From: Chrysochromulina parva
Taxonomy: Eukaryota; Haptophyta; Prymnesiales; Chrysochromulinaceae
Direction: 5' to 3'
NCBI GenBank assembly: GCA_002887195.1
Contig: PJAB01000560.1
Location: 1-23,772 of the forward strand
Length of the DNA stretch: 23,772 nucleotides
The position numbers and the translations under genes are program-made. Positions 8,214 through 16,304 of this stretch are shown piece after piece. Under the pieces are notes generated by a model. That model was not told the origin of the DNA, made no database searches, and saw only the letters and a program-made list of their open reading frames with translations. How positions within the stretch are numbered: the stretch's first letter is position 1; the number at the start of each line of letters is the position of its first letter.

Positions 8214-9691
8214 TCAGTAGGCGCCCCCAGGGCGAAGCGTCGTCGGCGCACGGTAGGAACTGCCGTAGGCTTGAAGTTGCGACGTGTTGCCCCCGCCGCG
8301 CGCACCGAAGCCGTTGACGTTCGCCGTCTGACTGCGGATCGAGCGAGCCTGAACAGTGGCACGCGTGCCGTCCAAATTAGGAAGCATGCGGCTGTTATCC
8401 ACGTTCGCGCCGCGCACGGGCGCGCCGAAGGGCGAAAGTGGAGAGCGCCCCGCAGTGTGACCACGCAAGGTGTTGAACGCAGGGGTCGGCGCGATGCGGT
8501 TGCTGGTTGGCGAAGCGCCCGCGAAGATAGACACGCTTCCGCCAACGCGGAGGGGACTGCCGGGCGTGCCGCCCATGCCGAGCGCATCGTAGGTACTCAT
8601 CGAAGACTTGGGCTCGGCCCGCGGCTCAGGCGAGCCCACTTCGGTCGCATCCCTGCGAAAGGGCATAGCGGAGGTGACCAGCGGAGCTGGCCGGCCGCGC
8701 GGGAGACCACCGGCCGCGCTGAGGGCGGACATCATCGAGTCCTTGAACGGGGTCCCTAGGCCGACGCCGTTCGACGAGTGGATCTCCGCTGCCATCGGAA
8801 CCTCAACAGACATCGTCGCGCCAGAGCCTCCTACGCTCGAAGAGAAGCTCGCGCGCCCTGCGCTTCCGGGGCTCATCACTCCCAAGCCAGGGACTGAGGG
8901 GGCGTCACGATCGCCGCCGCTGAGAAGCACCTGCTTCATGCGCTCAGCTGCCTTGTCCGTCAGCCCCGTCATATTGCGCGTGTGCACGAAGCGCCCTGCA
9001 GGGGTGTGGGGGAGAGGGAGGAGAGTCGTCAGGGGGGAGAGAGTTGTCAGCCGCTCGGCAGTGCAAGCGAGGGGAATCCAACGCAGTCGGCGGGTCCCGA
9101 TAGGCCGAGCGCGCCCGAGTGGTATGGCCGGCAGCACGCGGCCTCGAGATGCGTGCGATCGACCGCCGGCGGGTGCGCGCAGCTCGTTGCCTGGCGGCCC
9201 CGCTCATTGCGCTCCGGTGCGCACCGATCAGCTCATCGCCGCCAGATTCCTGCAGGAGCGCGCGGTCGTCGACGGCGACAAAGGAGGTGATGGGCTCGGT
9301 ATCAGCGCGCTGCACGGCGGCCTCGTTGTACGCCCGCAGCCAGTCGATAATCTCCACGGGCCGCACCGGGTGCCATGGAGCGCGCATGGGGGTGGCCCCG
9401 ATCACCTCGCAGCCATACTCATGCAGCGTCTGCACGAGCTGCTGCTTGAGCTTCGGGATGCGACGCCAATCAGTCGACAAAACTATCTTGGCGCCGGTCG
9501 CCAGGACCACGGATCGCAGCAGATCTGCACAGGCACCGCGAACTTGTGTCGGTTCATTTTTCTCAAGAGAAGGGAGCGCGGCTCACGCAACAAAGTCATT
9601 GGCGGTGGCGCGCACGAAGTTTCTTATCCTCCAGCCTGCCCAGCTGGTTGCAGCAGATGACTCCGTCAATGTCAAGGAAGATGACGCGCAT
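8214..9691 (-). CDS. HAD-family protein (HAD_SAK-like) in three exons, with a disordered tail
   Basis: Three exons rebuild a 385-residue protein: 9616-9691, 9225-9524 and 8214-8995. Introns are 9525-9615 (91 bp) and 8996-9224 (229 bp). Both are GT-AG and both interrupt a codon after its first base. Exon 1 starts at ATG 9691 with the HAD motif I (FLDIDGV; Asp7, Asp9). Exon 2 gives motif II (IVLSTDWRR, Ser42) and the acidic motif (VAVDDR, Asp111-Asp112). Exon 3 finishes the domain (RNMTGLTDKAAERM). Residues ~150-385 are Ser/Gly/Pro/Ala-rich with many S/T-P sites and look disordered. The domain resembles the HAD module found in 'Swiss Army Knife' RNA-repair proteins and in standalone protist proteins, so a phosphatase is likely; the substrate is unknown. 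The splice model restores conserved sequence across both junctions, which is strong support. Confidence 0.85.
8996..9224 (-). other. Intron 2 of the HAD gene
   Basis: The donor GT follows ...CTGATCG at 9225. The acceptor ends in a pyrimidine-rich tract and TGCAG at 8996, with CTGAC branch-like sequences upstream. Splicing joins ELI-G to RFVHT in frame. Confidence 0.85.
9525..9615 (-). other. Intron 1 of the HAD gene
   Basis: 91 bp, GTGCGC donor and TGTGCAG acceptor. It contains in-frame stops, so it must be removed. Joining gives a continuous helix (EDKKL-H-LLRSVVLATGAK) typical of the family. Confidence 0.85.
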
Positions 9692-9956
9692 AAGAACGGG
9701 CCAGGCGCTCCAAGCGTCTTGCCAATGTCGGTCGCCTCCGAGCGGCGCGTTACTTTTCTCATGAATCTGAAAATCGTGAATCGTGATGAAGTTACAGCAA
9801 TCTCTCGAGAAGAGATACATCTTGCATAAACAGTCCTGAAGTCGAGGAAGTGTCGGAAGGTTCGCATCTGAACGGGGCGACGGAGCGTGGGCGCGGCCGC
9901 CGCGCGGAGCCGCGCGTGCCTGCGTCCCACCGGCCCGAGCGTCCGGGTCCGCCTCA
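9692..9956. other. HAD gene upstream region
   Basis: The 265 bp upstream of the HAD start should contain its promoter and 5' UTR, running up to the left inverted repeat of the small element. No other gene is seen. Confidence 0.4.
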
Positions 9957-9990
9957 CGTAGCGTTTTTGCAGCGCGCTTCGCTTATTTTT

Positions 9991-10038
9991 CGCGTTGAGA
10001 TTTCATTTCTGCGCGCGCAGAAATGAAATCTCAACGCG
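9991..10038. repeat. Perfect 48-bp palindrome
   Basis: Two 24-base arms (9991-10014, 10015-10038) are exact reverse complements with no spacer. The centre is GCGCGCGC and each arm carries TTGAGATTTCATTTC or its complement. It can form a full cruciform or RNA hairpin and lies inside the TIR element. A second, 17-bp odd palindrome (TTTTAGCG-G-CGCTAAAA) follows at 10048-10064. Confidence 0.95.
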
Positions 10039-10113
10039 CGCGTGGCGTTTTTTAGCGGCGCTAAAATCTCAACACGCGGGCAGCCTTTCTTAGCGGACGC
10101 TTAACTTTCGGCA

Positions 10114-10281
10114 ATGGAGTCTGAGTTCAGGGCTCTCTATGCGGACGTGAGCGAGGTGCTCAGCAATGGTGCACTCGGCTTGACTGAAATCCCAGTCGAA
10201 GTTGTCGCCGGCGGAGAAGAGGGGCTTTTGGTGGTGCCGCCACCCGCGCCGCGGGTGCCGCCTCGGGCGGGGAATGGCTAG
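10114..10281 (+). CDS. Short ORF inside the TIR element
   Basis: 55 codons from an ATG in fair context (GGCAATGG) to TAG. The N-terminal part is acidic and helix-like (MESEFRALYADVSEVLSNGA) and ends in a Pro-rich stretch. Unlike the GC-shadow ORFs it has balanced composition, so it may be a real small protein or the first exon of a gene fragment carried by the element. No family was recognised. Continuation through a downstream exon is possible but no splice pair could be chosen. Confidence 0.35.
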   Translation: MESEFRALYADVSEVLSNGALGLTEIPVEVVAGGEEGLLVVPPPAPRVPPRAGNG

Positions 10282-10991
10282 TGGATGGGCTGCGTTTCGC
10301 GTGCGAGCGCGTGCGAGCGCGTGCGGCGCGTGCGTGTGCGCGCGGCATGGCGAGGCTTCATCTCAAATCTCCGGTAGCTTCACCTCGCAATCCATGGTGC
10401 GGCCCAGCTGCTACTCCGAGGAACCGCGGTGCCGGTGGCGCGAACGGGTTCGCAGGCCGTGGCAGCATTTTGACGCGTGAACGCAGCGTGAACGCTTGGA
10501 AAACTAAACGCGTTGCAAAAACGCTCCGAAAAGTCGTCTCGCGTGCTAAAAAACTAAACGCGCAAAGCTAAGCTAAGCGGCGTTGCAAAAACGCTACGTC
10601 ACACACCTCAGGCTCAGCGCCGCCGCGCGTCGGGCCGTCACTCCGGCGCGCGCCCGTACTTTCTCTTTGGACATTTATCCGAATGCGAATCCGTGTCCGC
10701 GCTTCTGTGTCTCCGAGTCTTGAGTATCCCGCGAGATCGGCGACGTATCCGAAAAGCCGGTCATCATTAAGGTCATCAAAACCCCCGAGAGAACCCGAGA
10801 GCGCTGCCCCGATGCACAAAAACGCAAAATCGAAACGTGACCGACCGCCAGGACGGAGCAGGAGCAGGACCAAGATTTACCAAGATACACACGCATGCCC
10901 GCGCCCTCAGAGATCGCGCAGCCCGACATAGATAGAACACAACGAATACCATTCGAAACAAATCAGCACGGACACACCGCTATCAGATGGC
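10282..10991. other. Right part of the TIR element and PPR gene 3' flank
   Basis: To 10598 this is TIR-element sequence, including GCGTGCGAGC-type short repeats at 10300-10350 and A-rich motifs with AACTAAACGCG twice. From 10599 to 10991 it should hold the PPR gene 3' UTR and flank. I saw no supported gene. Confidence 0.4.
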
Positions 10992-13844
10992 TTATGAGCG
11001 CGTACTGCCGCGCTTGAGCCGCGCCGGCACGGGGTTCCCATCGATGCCCATGGCCTCGGCGTCCTCGGCGGTGCGCTCCACCCACTCCTCCTCCTCCACC
11101 CGGACCGCGGCGGCGCCGCCCACACTCGCGCTCGCCTCCGCCGCGGCCGCACGCCGCTCGTCCTGCCGGCGCAGCTGGAAGACGCCCTGCTGGCGCCAGT
11201 GGATGAACTGTCGTGCGGCAGGCCCGTCGCCCGTTTGCTCGGCCGCAGCGAGTGCCGCCAGGTACACATCGCCGCCGAGGCGCTGCCGCCGCTGCGCGAA
11301 AAGCTTGCCCACACGCAACAGCACGGCCACGGTGGGGGCGGGCGGGCGCGGTACGCGCACCGGTCCGCCCTGCTCGCCTCGCTGCGGCGGCGACTGCGCG
11401 CCCTTCTGTTGCTTCTGCTGCCGTCGCCGCTGCGGCGGCTCCGCTGAGCCCGCGAGCACAGCGTAGGAGAGCCGGTCGGGCGAGATGCGCGCGTCGAGCA
11501 TTTTGCCCAACACCTCGAGCGCGAGATCGCCCTCGCCATAGTCAAGGAAGCCGTCGAGGAGGGCATTGTACGTGAGCCGGTTTGGCGTGCAGTCGCCCCC
11601 AAGGCTTTGCATCTCCGAGAAGACTCCGAGAGCGAGCTGTGAAGGGGAAGTGCCGTCCTCGGACGTGGCGCGCGTCGAGGGCGCGAGGAGCGCCCGGATG
11701 AGCAGCGTGTACGATGTCGCGTCCGCGGGCACGCCTTGCCCTTTCATCTGCTCGAAGAGCTGCGCCGCCGTCTCGGGCTGGCCAGCCACAAGGCACACGT
11801 CCATGAGGCCGGCGTAAATGTACCGATTAGGGCGCACTCCCTCGGAACGCATCGTCTTGAGTGTGGCGAGCGAGGCGCGCAGCATGCCCGCCTTGGCGTA
11901 CGCGGAGAGCAGCATCGAGTATGTGCGCACGTCCGGTGTGAGCCCCGCCTGGCGCATCATCTCCACCGCCGAGGCCGCGCGCTCAGGGAGGCGCGCGCCT
12001 ACGCACGCGCGCAGCACGTGTGTGTACGAGGTGGCATCGGGACGCACGCCATCACGCTCCCAAGCGCGGAGCAGCTCAAAGGCACGCTCCCAGCGCAGCG
12101 TGCGCCCGTAGCCGTTGAGCAGCGTGTTGAGCAGCACGAGATCGGGCAGCACGCCGTCCCCCCGCATCCGCTCGATTAGCTCGTCGAAACGCTCGGCCTC
12201 GCCGTTGCGAACGCATGCTTGCGCGAGGCTCGAGTACGAGACCGCGTCGGGCGCGAGGCCCTGCTCGCGCATCCGGCGCATCACATCCTCGGCCTGGGCC
12301 ACGCGCGAGGGCCCCTCCATCTGCGCGCAGTACGAGAGCACCACATTCCAAGCCTCCACCGACGGCTTCATGCCTCGCTCGGTGATGCGCCCAAAGTATT
12401 TGAGCATGCCGCGCCGGTCGCCCGCGCGCGCGCACACGGACATGAGCGTGATGTACGTGTTGAGCGTCGGCTCAACGCGTTCGGCACTCATTCGTTGCTC
12501 GACGGCGAGCGCCTCGGGCAGCGAGCCCGCAGCTCCATGCGTCTTGATCAGGGTGGTATACACCTGCGCGTCCGGTGCGAGGCCGTCCCCGTCCAGCTGC
12601 TCAAAGAGACGAAGGGCCATGTCAGGGCGGCGCACGCGCAGCGCGGCGCTCATTGCGGCGGTGGCGAGCCGCGAGTTCAGCGGCACCGACGCCGCGCGCA
12701 TCCGGCGCAGCAATCTCTCGAGACGCCGTGCCTCGTCCGAGCTCGAGGCTGTGGCTTCACTACCCTTGGCACGCCGGCCGAAAGCGAGCACCGCCTGGAC
12801 GGCTAGATCACGCAGCGCCTCGTCGACCGCGGTGCCGACAAGGATGCCACGCCGCCGCGCGCGCCGCTGGGCGCGCAGTGCGACGCGTGCGCCTGCCGAG
12901 AGCGCCGTGCGTTGGCCTCGTGCTATCTCCCAGAATTCGCGCGCCCAAGGCCCGAGGGTCTGGGCGCGCTGCAGGCGCACGGTGACGGTCTGCTGCAATG
13001 CGAGGCGTGTCGAGAGAGCGGCGAGCACGCCCTCGAGCGAAGACTTCTCCCAGAGCGCGTCGCCCACGGTGCCCGAGGTGGCGAGCACCACGTCGCCCGG
13101 CTGTACTAGCCCACTTGCATGCGCGGAGCCGCCGACCGACACATCGGCAACCTCGACGCATGAGCCCATACGACCGCTGCCGCCGCCGCTAGCCGGCGGC
13201 GCGCCGTCTCGGCTAACACTGACACTGACACTGACACTGGCCCCATTGCTGCTGCTGCTGCTGCCGCTGCTCATCCCGTTGCGGCTGCTGCCGCTCGAGC
13301 TCGCGTTCCCGCTTCCGCCACCACTGCGACTGCTTGCGACATCCCGTTGCCGAAGCACCATACCGAGCGGCCGGGACAGCTCGACCTCGTACGTGTGCAG
13401 AAGTGTGCCCTCCCACGGCAGGATGCGCCGTTTCGGCTTAGTGCCCGGGCGCCGCAGCCGCAGCCGCACTCGTCCGTCGAGGCGTGTCTGGATTGCCGAC
13501 TCCACACCTGCGACTGTCATCTTCGGCCACATGCTCTCACCAATCGAGGCGGACGTGGCGATGACGATATCGCCCGGAGCGACGCCGTTGAGTTCAGCAT
13601 TACTTCCTTCGTACACCGTCGCGACGACTGGCCCCATGCCCTCTTGCTGCTTCAGTGTGATGCCGAGAGGTCGAGCAATAGTCACCTCGAACTCGTCGTC
13701 GTTGACGATCGCCGGCAAGTTGGCGACGACGGCAGTGTGACGCCGGAGGCCTAAGGGCAGCGGGTGCGGCGCGTGGACGCGCGCGACTGCGCCACCGCCT
13801 TGCCACGAGACGGCAGCCGCCGACAACCAAGAGATCCATGCCAT
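10992..13844 (-). CDS. PDZ-PDZ-pentatricopeptide repeat (PPR) protein
   Basis: From the ATG at 13844 this gives 950 residues. The N-terminus (MAWISWLSAAAVSWQGGGAV) is hydrophobic and followed by a basic stretch, which fits a signal or bipartite organelle leader. A PDZ-like domain fills ~52-132 (RPLGITL carboxylate loop, GVAPGDIV). A second one, ~152-293, starts at RPLGMVL but is split by a ~60-residue Ser/Gly insert with a Ser-Val repeat before resuming at GLVQPGDVVLAT. About eleven P-class PPR motifs of mostly 35 residues run ~390-790, for example DATSYTHVLRACVGARLPER and DVRTYSMLLSAYAKAGMLRA. Each pairs with sequence-specific RNA, usually in plastids or mitochondria. A Gln/Arg-rich segment and an acidic tail follow. 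The frame opens at 14081, but the extra 79 residues look like 5' UTR. I infer an organelle RNA-processing factor tethered through its PDZ domains; the fusion is unusual. Confidence 0.88.
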   Translation of the reverse strand: MAWISWLSAAAVSWQGGGAVARVHAPHPLPLGLRRHTAVVANLPAIVNDDEFEVTIARPLGITLKQQEGMGPVVATVYEGSNAELNGVAPGDIVIATSASIGESMWPKMTVAGVESAIQTRLDGRVRLRLRRPGTKPKRRILPWEGTLLHTYEVELSRPLGMVLRQRDVASSRSGGGSGNASSSGSSRNGMSSGSSSSSNGASVSVSVSVSRDGAPPASGGGSGRMGSCVEVADVSVGGSAHASGLVQPGDVVLATSGTVGDALWEKSSLEGVLAALSTRLALQQTVTVRLQRAQTLGPWAREFWEIARGQRTALSAGARVALRAQRRARRRGILVGTAVDEALRDLAVQAVLAFGRRAKGSEATASSSDEARRLERLLRRMRAASVPLNSRLATAAMSAALRVRRPDMALRLFEQLDGDGLAPDAQVYTTLIKTHGAAGSLPEALAVEQRMSAERVEPTLNTYITLMSVCARAGDRRGMLKYFGRITERGMKPSVEAWNVVLSYCAQMEGPSRVAQAEDVMRRMREQGLAPDAVSYSSLAQACVRNGEAERFDELIERMRGDGVLPDLVLLNTLLNGYGRTLRWERAFELLRAWERDGVRPDATSYTHVLRACVGARLPERAASAVEMMRQAGLTPDVRTYSMLLSAYAKAGMLRASLATLKTMRSEGVRPNRYIYAGLMDVCLVAGQPETAAQLFEQMKGQGVPADATSYTLLIRALLAPSTRATSEDGTSPSQLALGVFSEMQSLGGDCTPNRLTYNALLDGFLDYGEGDLALEVLGKMLDARISPDRLSYAVLAGSAEPPQRRRQQKQQKGAQSPPQRGEQGGPVRVPRPPAPTVAVLLRVGKLFAQRRQRLGGDVYLAALAAAEQTGDGPAARQFIHWRQQGVFQLRRQDERRAAAAEASASVGGAAAVRVEEEEWVERTAEDAEAMGIDGNPVPARLKRGSTRS
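13218..13242. repeat. ACTGAC hexanucleotide repeat in the PDZ-PPR gene
   Basis: Four tandem units encode the Ser-Val repeat of the insert that splits the second PDZ domain. A GCT/GCC-rich Ser/Gly tract adjoins at 13245-13300. Simple-repeat expansion is the likely origin of the insert. Confidence 0.8.
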
Positions 13845-14074
13845 GGAGGTTCTGGGAAGTGCTGCAAGCTTTCTCAATCTCGCTGAAGTGAGCTCAAACT
13901 TGTGTACGAAACCAGGCCGCTTGGAGTACGGTGTGTGAACTGCTAGTCGCGAGCCTTCCACCCAAGGATGCGTTGCCCACGCTTTCTTCTGTGTACCTTG
14001 TGTGTGAACTGTATGTCTCGTACTGTATGGCGATGTCACATGTCTTGAGTAAACAACACGGGACCCGCTGGACA

Positions 14075-14434
14075 TCAACACACCTCACAAACAGAGAGGG
14101 ACTCATGTCCTAACACACCGTGCTCTAGAAGGAGCGCGAGCGCACGACGACGGACCCCGACACTGGTGCGACACGGACACTTCCCCAGTCCAAGCGCACT
14201 CCACATGCGCGCCGTGTGCCGGCTCGAGTGCGGCTTTTGCCATGCCGACTCGAAGGCGAGCGCAGCGTGTTTCGACCCGAAACCGCTCACAATGAGCATA
14301 AGAACCCATGGTCGCCCTCGGATAGGAGCACTCCCCCCTGCAAGCTCTCCATTATGCTGTCGGAGGCGTCGGTAGGGATCCGGCGAGTAGCCCACGTACG
14401 TGCGGCGCGTATGTAGGCTCCGCAGGAGATACAC
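14075..14434 (-). CDS. GIY-YIG endonuclease domain, SLX1-like, without its own ATG
   Basis: About 119 residues with the SLX1-type GIY-YIG nuclease core. Visible are YLLRSLH, then [22 protein letters not shown] with Tyr13, Gly15, Arg23 and Asn28, and the metal-binding glutamate in LAFESAWQ (Glu62, numbered from the GTG at 14434). SLX1 with SLX4 cuts branched DNA such as Holliday junctions in the nucleus. The RING-like C-terminal zinc domain of SLX1 is absent; the ORF ends at SVCEVC. The frame begins at GTG, and no ATG exists between it and an in-frame TGA at 14456-14458, which is the stop of the upstream same-strand gene. The start therefore lies in an unseen exon, or the domain is reached by readthrough or splicing from that gene. 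Domain identity is firm, gene structure is not. Confidence 0.75.
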   Translation of the reverse strand: MYLLRSLHTRRTYVGYSPDPYRRLRQHNGELAGGSAPIRGRPWVLMLIVSGFGSKHAALAFESAWQKPHSSRHTARMWSALGLGKCPCRTSVGVRRRALALLLEHGVLGHESLSVCEVC

Positions 14435-14455
14435 GTTGTGACCTCCAGGCCTTAA

Positions 14456-15511
14456 TCATGCATCGTCCTCATAGGCTTCAAGTGCCTCCTCGGCGATGAA
14501 GCCTTCACCTTCCTCATCATCTCCGAGTTCTTCGTCTTCGTCGTCCTCGTCCTCGTCTTCGTCGAGATCCACTTCGGTGACCTTGACTCCGAGCGACTTG
14601 AGGAACGAGGCCAGCGTGCCCGTCTCTCTGGTTTGCGCGCTGACAGGCAGGATCCACGCCGCCTTCGTCGTCGTCGCACCATTGAAGATCAAATCCAGGT
14701 AGCGGATCTCGTTGAACTGCTCCTTGAGGCACTCCTTGAAGTCGTACGCGTTGCCCGCGATCATGATGGATCGCGGGAGCTTCTCCATGCGGGTCTCGAA
14801 TTGTTCTGCCGAGGTCGCGAGGGTGAAGTGGAACTTTTTGGTCGCAGGGTTCTTGAAGGCGGAGACGTCGAGTTCTGCGTTCACTAGGTTCGCCGTCTTG
14901 GTCATCGTCCCGTTCGTCTTGACGGCCTGGTGGATCTTGAGCGCCAGCTGCGCGGTCGGCACGGGAACAGCCAGTGACCCCCAATCGGGGAACCACTTGG
15001 GCTTGACGTGGACGACGCTCTGCACGATCTCCTCGAACGGAGCGTTCTCCTCGAAGATACAGTTGAGCGCGTAGTAAACCTTGCCCGTGAGTTTGCCCTT
15101 GTTGGCACCCTGCATGTGGGTGGCGAGAATGAGATGCGCGAGGATCGGCTTCTTGGCCTTCTTGTTGCTCGTGGGCGAGGTGTCGGACGCGTCCTTGAGA
15201 TCGGCGAATCCGTGCAGGTCGGCCACTGTTTTCTTCTTCTTCGGCTTCTTGAGGCCCGCCTCATGTTGCTCCTCCCCGGGAACGCGGGATCTCTTCTTGG
15301 GTCCAGCAGTAACCGACGTCATGGGGTCCACCGAGGTGCCCTGTCCGATGTTGGCGGCGCACTTGATGAGGGCATCCTCTTGCTCGCGGCGCTCCTTGCT
15401 TGGCATCTGCGGCGTTCCGCTGTCGACCTCATCGCTATCGTTAGCGTCACCATCGACAACAACGTTCGGCTTCGCCTGGACTTTTTTCTTGCCATTGACG
15501 CGAGGTGGCAT
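14456..15511 (-). CDS. Unrecognised nuclear-type protein with basic motifs and acidic tail
   Basis: 351 residues from the ATG at 15511 (MPPRVNGKKKVQAK). The frame is open upstream, with another ATG at 15622 that would add 37 residues. The N-terminal 120 residues are charged and probably disordered, with nuclear-signal-like clusters (PKKRSR ~71-76, KKPKKKK ~88-94). Residues ~120-315 look like a folded alpha/beta domain (ILAHLILATHMQGANKGKL, VVHVKPKWFPDWGSL, KKFHFTLATSAEQFETRMEK). A run of Asp/Glu follows (~316-337). This basic-core-acid layout is common in nucleolar and chromatin proteins. I considered a ribosomal L1-like fold and could not support it, so no function is assigned. Its TGA stop is in frame with the GIY-YIG ORF only 21 bases downstream. 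Confidence 0.7.
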   Translation of the reverse strand: MPPRVNGKKKVQAKPNVVVDGDANDSDEVDSGTPQMPSKERREQEDALIKCAANIGQGTSVDPMTSVTAGPKKRSRVPGEEQHEAGLKKPKKKKTVADLHGFADLKDASDTSPTSNKKAKKPILAHLILATHMQGANKGKLTGKVYYALNCIFEENAPFEEIVQSVVHVKPKWFPDWGSLAVPVPTAQLALKIHQAVKTNGTMTKTANLVNAELDVSAFKNPATKKFHFTLATSAEQFETRMEKLPRSIMIAGNAYDFKECLKEQFNEIRYLDLIFNGATTTKAAWILPVSAQTRETGTLASFLKSLGVKVTEVDLDEDEDEDDEDEELGDDEEGEGFIAEEALEAYEDDA

Positions 15512-15920
15512 AGTTGTCTTGATGTCTGCGCGCGCACAAGCGAGGAGAGAGGAACGACGGACGCGGACGAAGTCAGTAGCAGGATTCCCGAGCCCCTGGG
15601 GGCCTGTGAGGGCCGGCTGCATGAGAGGCACTCATGCTCTGAGCAACTGAGCCGCACCTCTGTCAGGCGAAGTACAGATGCAGGCTGGACGCTCCAGTAA
15701 CTGACGCTCCGTCGGGGTCGCCGCGCTCAACACAACGGATTTTTTGGGACGTTAGTGACAAAGTTTGCCTGACAAAGATCAAAGTTGCATGCAATCCCAG
15801 ATTTGCACATATCTGTACCAACGCTCGGCGTGGGAGCCCTCATTCACCATGAGAATAAAGAGGGGCTGAACCTAAAGCGGAAGTGATTCTTAACGATTCG
15901 GTACGATTGAACGTGTAATT

Positions 15921-15981
15921 AGGACGGTGGTTTCAAGTATCAAGACACCGACCATGGTCGGTGTCTTGAAACCACCGTCCT
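15921..15981. repeat. Long near-perfect palindrome at the putative Helitron 3' end
   Basis: The arms AGGACGGTGGTTTCAAG ... CTTGAAACCACCGTCCT flank a perfect 22-bp core palindrome (GACACCGACCAT/GGTCGGTGTC, 15944-15965). The only break is a 7-base insertion (TATCAAG) in the left arm, which duplicates the neighbouring CAAG. It fits the Helitron 3' terminal hairpin. Confidence 0.9.
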
Positions 15982-16024
15982 ACCGTTACCAGACGACCTT
16001 CCAAATTCGGGCGATTTTCTTCAC

Positions 16025-16045
16025 GATGCAAAATTATTTTGCATC
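16025..16045. repeat. 21-bp AT-rich palindrome
   Basis: GATGCAAAAT, one T, then ATTTTGCATC: exact 10-base arms. It lies about 260 bp past the helicase stop inside the putative Helitron 3' region and could be a terminator or accessory hairpin. Confidence 0.85.
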
Positions 16046-16304
16046 CAAGGAATCGCGCAGAATCTTCCCCCTATTTGGAAAGGAGGCGCAAGCAGTTTGC
16101 TCGCGCAACAAAATTCGCAATTGGCCGAGCAGCCACCGTGGATAGTTGCGACGCTCGCTCGTCCCCTTGCGCAACTCTTATCCATTTCCGCGGCAGATGG
16201 AGCACTACATGCAAGCCTGTGCGCTGTGGCCTGCTGCTGAGTGTGCATAATTTGTTGAAGAATGGCAGCGGCGACGAGGCCACGACCGAGGGCGGCTGCG
16301 GCAG

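Larger units (their letters stand above)
9957..10598. mobile_element. 642-bp terminal-inverted-repeat element (MITE-like)
   Basis: The left end CGTAGCGTTTTTGCA (9957 onward) and the right end TGCAAAAACGCTACG (to 10598) are inverted copies. The similarity continues imperfectly for about 45 bp inward (GCGCGCTTCGCTTA versus the complement of TAAGCTAAGCGGCG). TCA flanks both ends (9954-9956 and 10599-10601), which fits a 3-bp target-site duplication. The interior carries a perfect 48-bp palindrome, a smaller palindrome, a second GCGTTGCAAAAACGCT (10510-10525) and a short ORF. There is no transposase. The 3-bp duplication would suit PIF/Harbinger- or CACTA-type MITEs, but this assignment is inference. 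Confidence 0.55.
15512..16304. other. Intergenic region with the probable Helitron 3' edge
   Basis: The 793 bp lie upstream of the acidic-tail gene and downstream of the Helitron helicase stop. To about 15918 it is host 5' flank with no gene. From 15919 it is probably Helitron 3' sequence, with two hairpins (15921-15981 and 16025-16045). No coding ORF is supported here. Confidence 0.5.

Noticed and set aside
8040..8759. Plus-strand ORF across the ACGC repeat and HAD tail
   Set aside because: Its periodic His-Ala-Arg-Thr content comes from the microsatellite, and the rest is antisense to the HAD exon.
12115..13740. 541-codon plus-strand ORF antisense to the PDZ-PPR gene
   Set aside because: The minus strand has clear PPR and PDZ motifs. 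This ORF is Ser/Arg/Ala-rich with no domain and exists because GC-rich codons avoid stops.
14456..15511. Ribosomal L1 / RSL1D1-type identity for the acidic-tail protein
   Set aside because: The basic and acidic tails suggested it, but no L1-type motif could be pointed to in the central domain.
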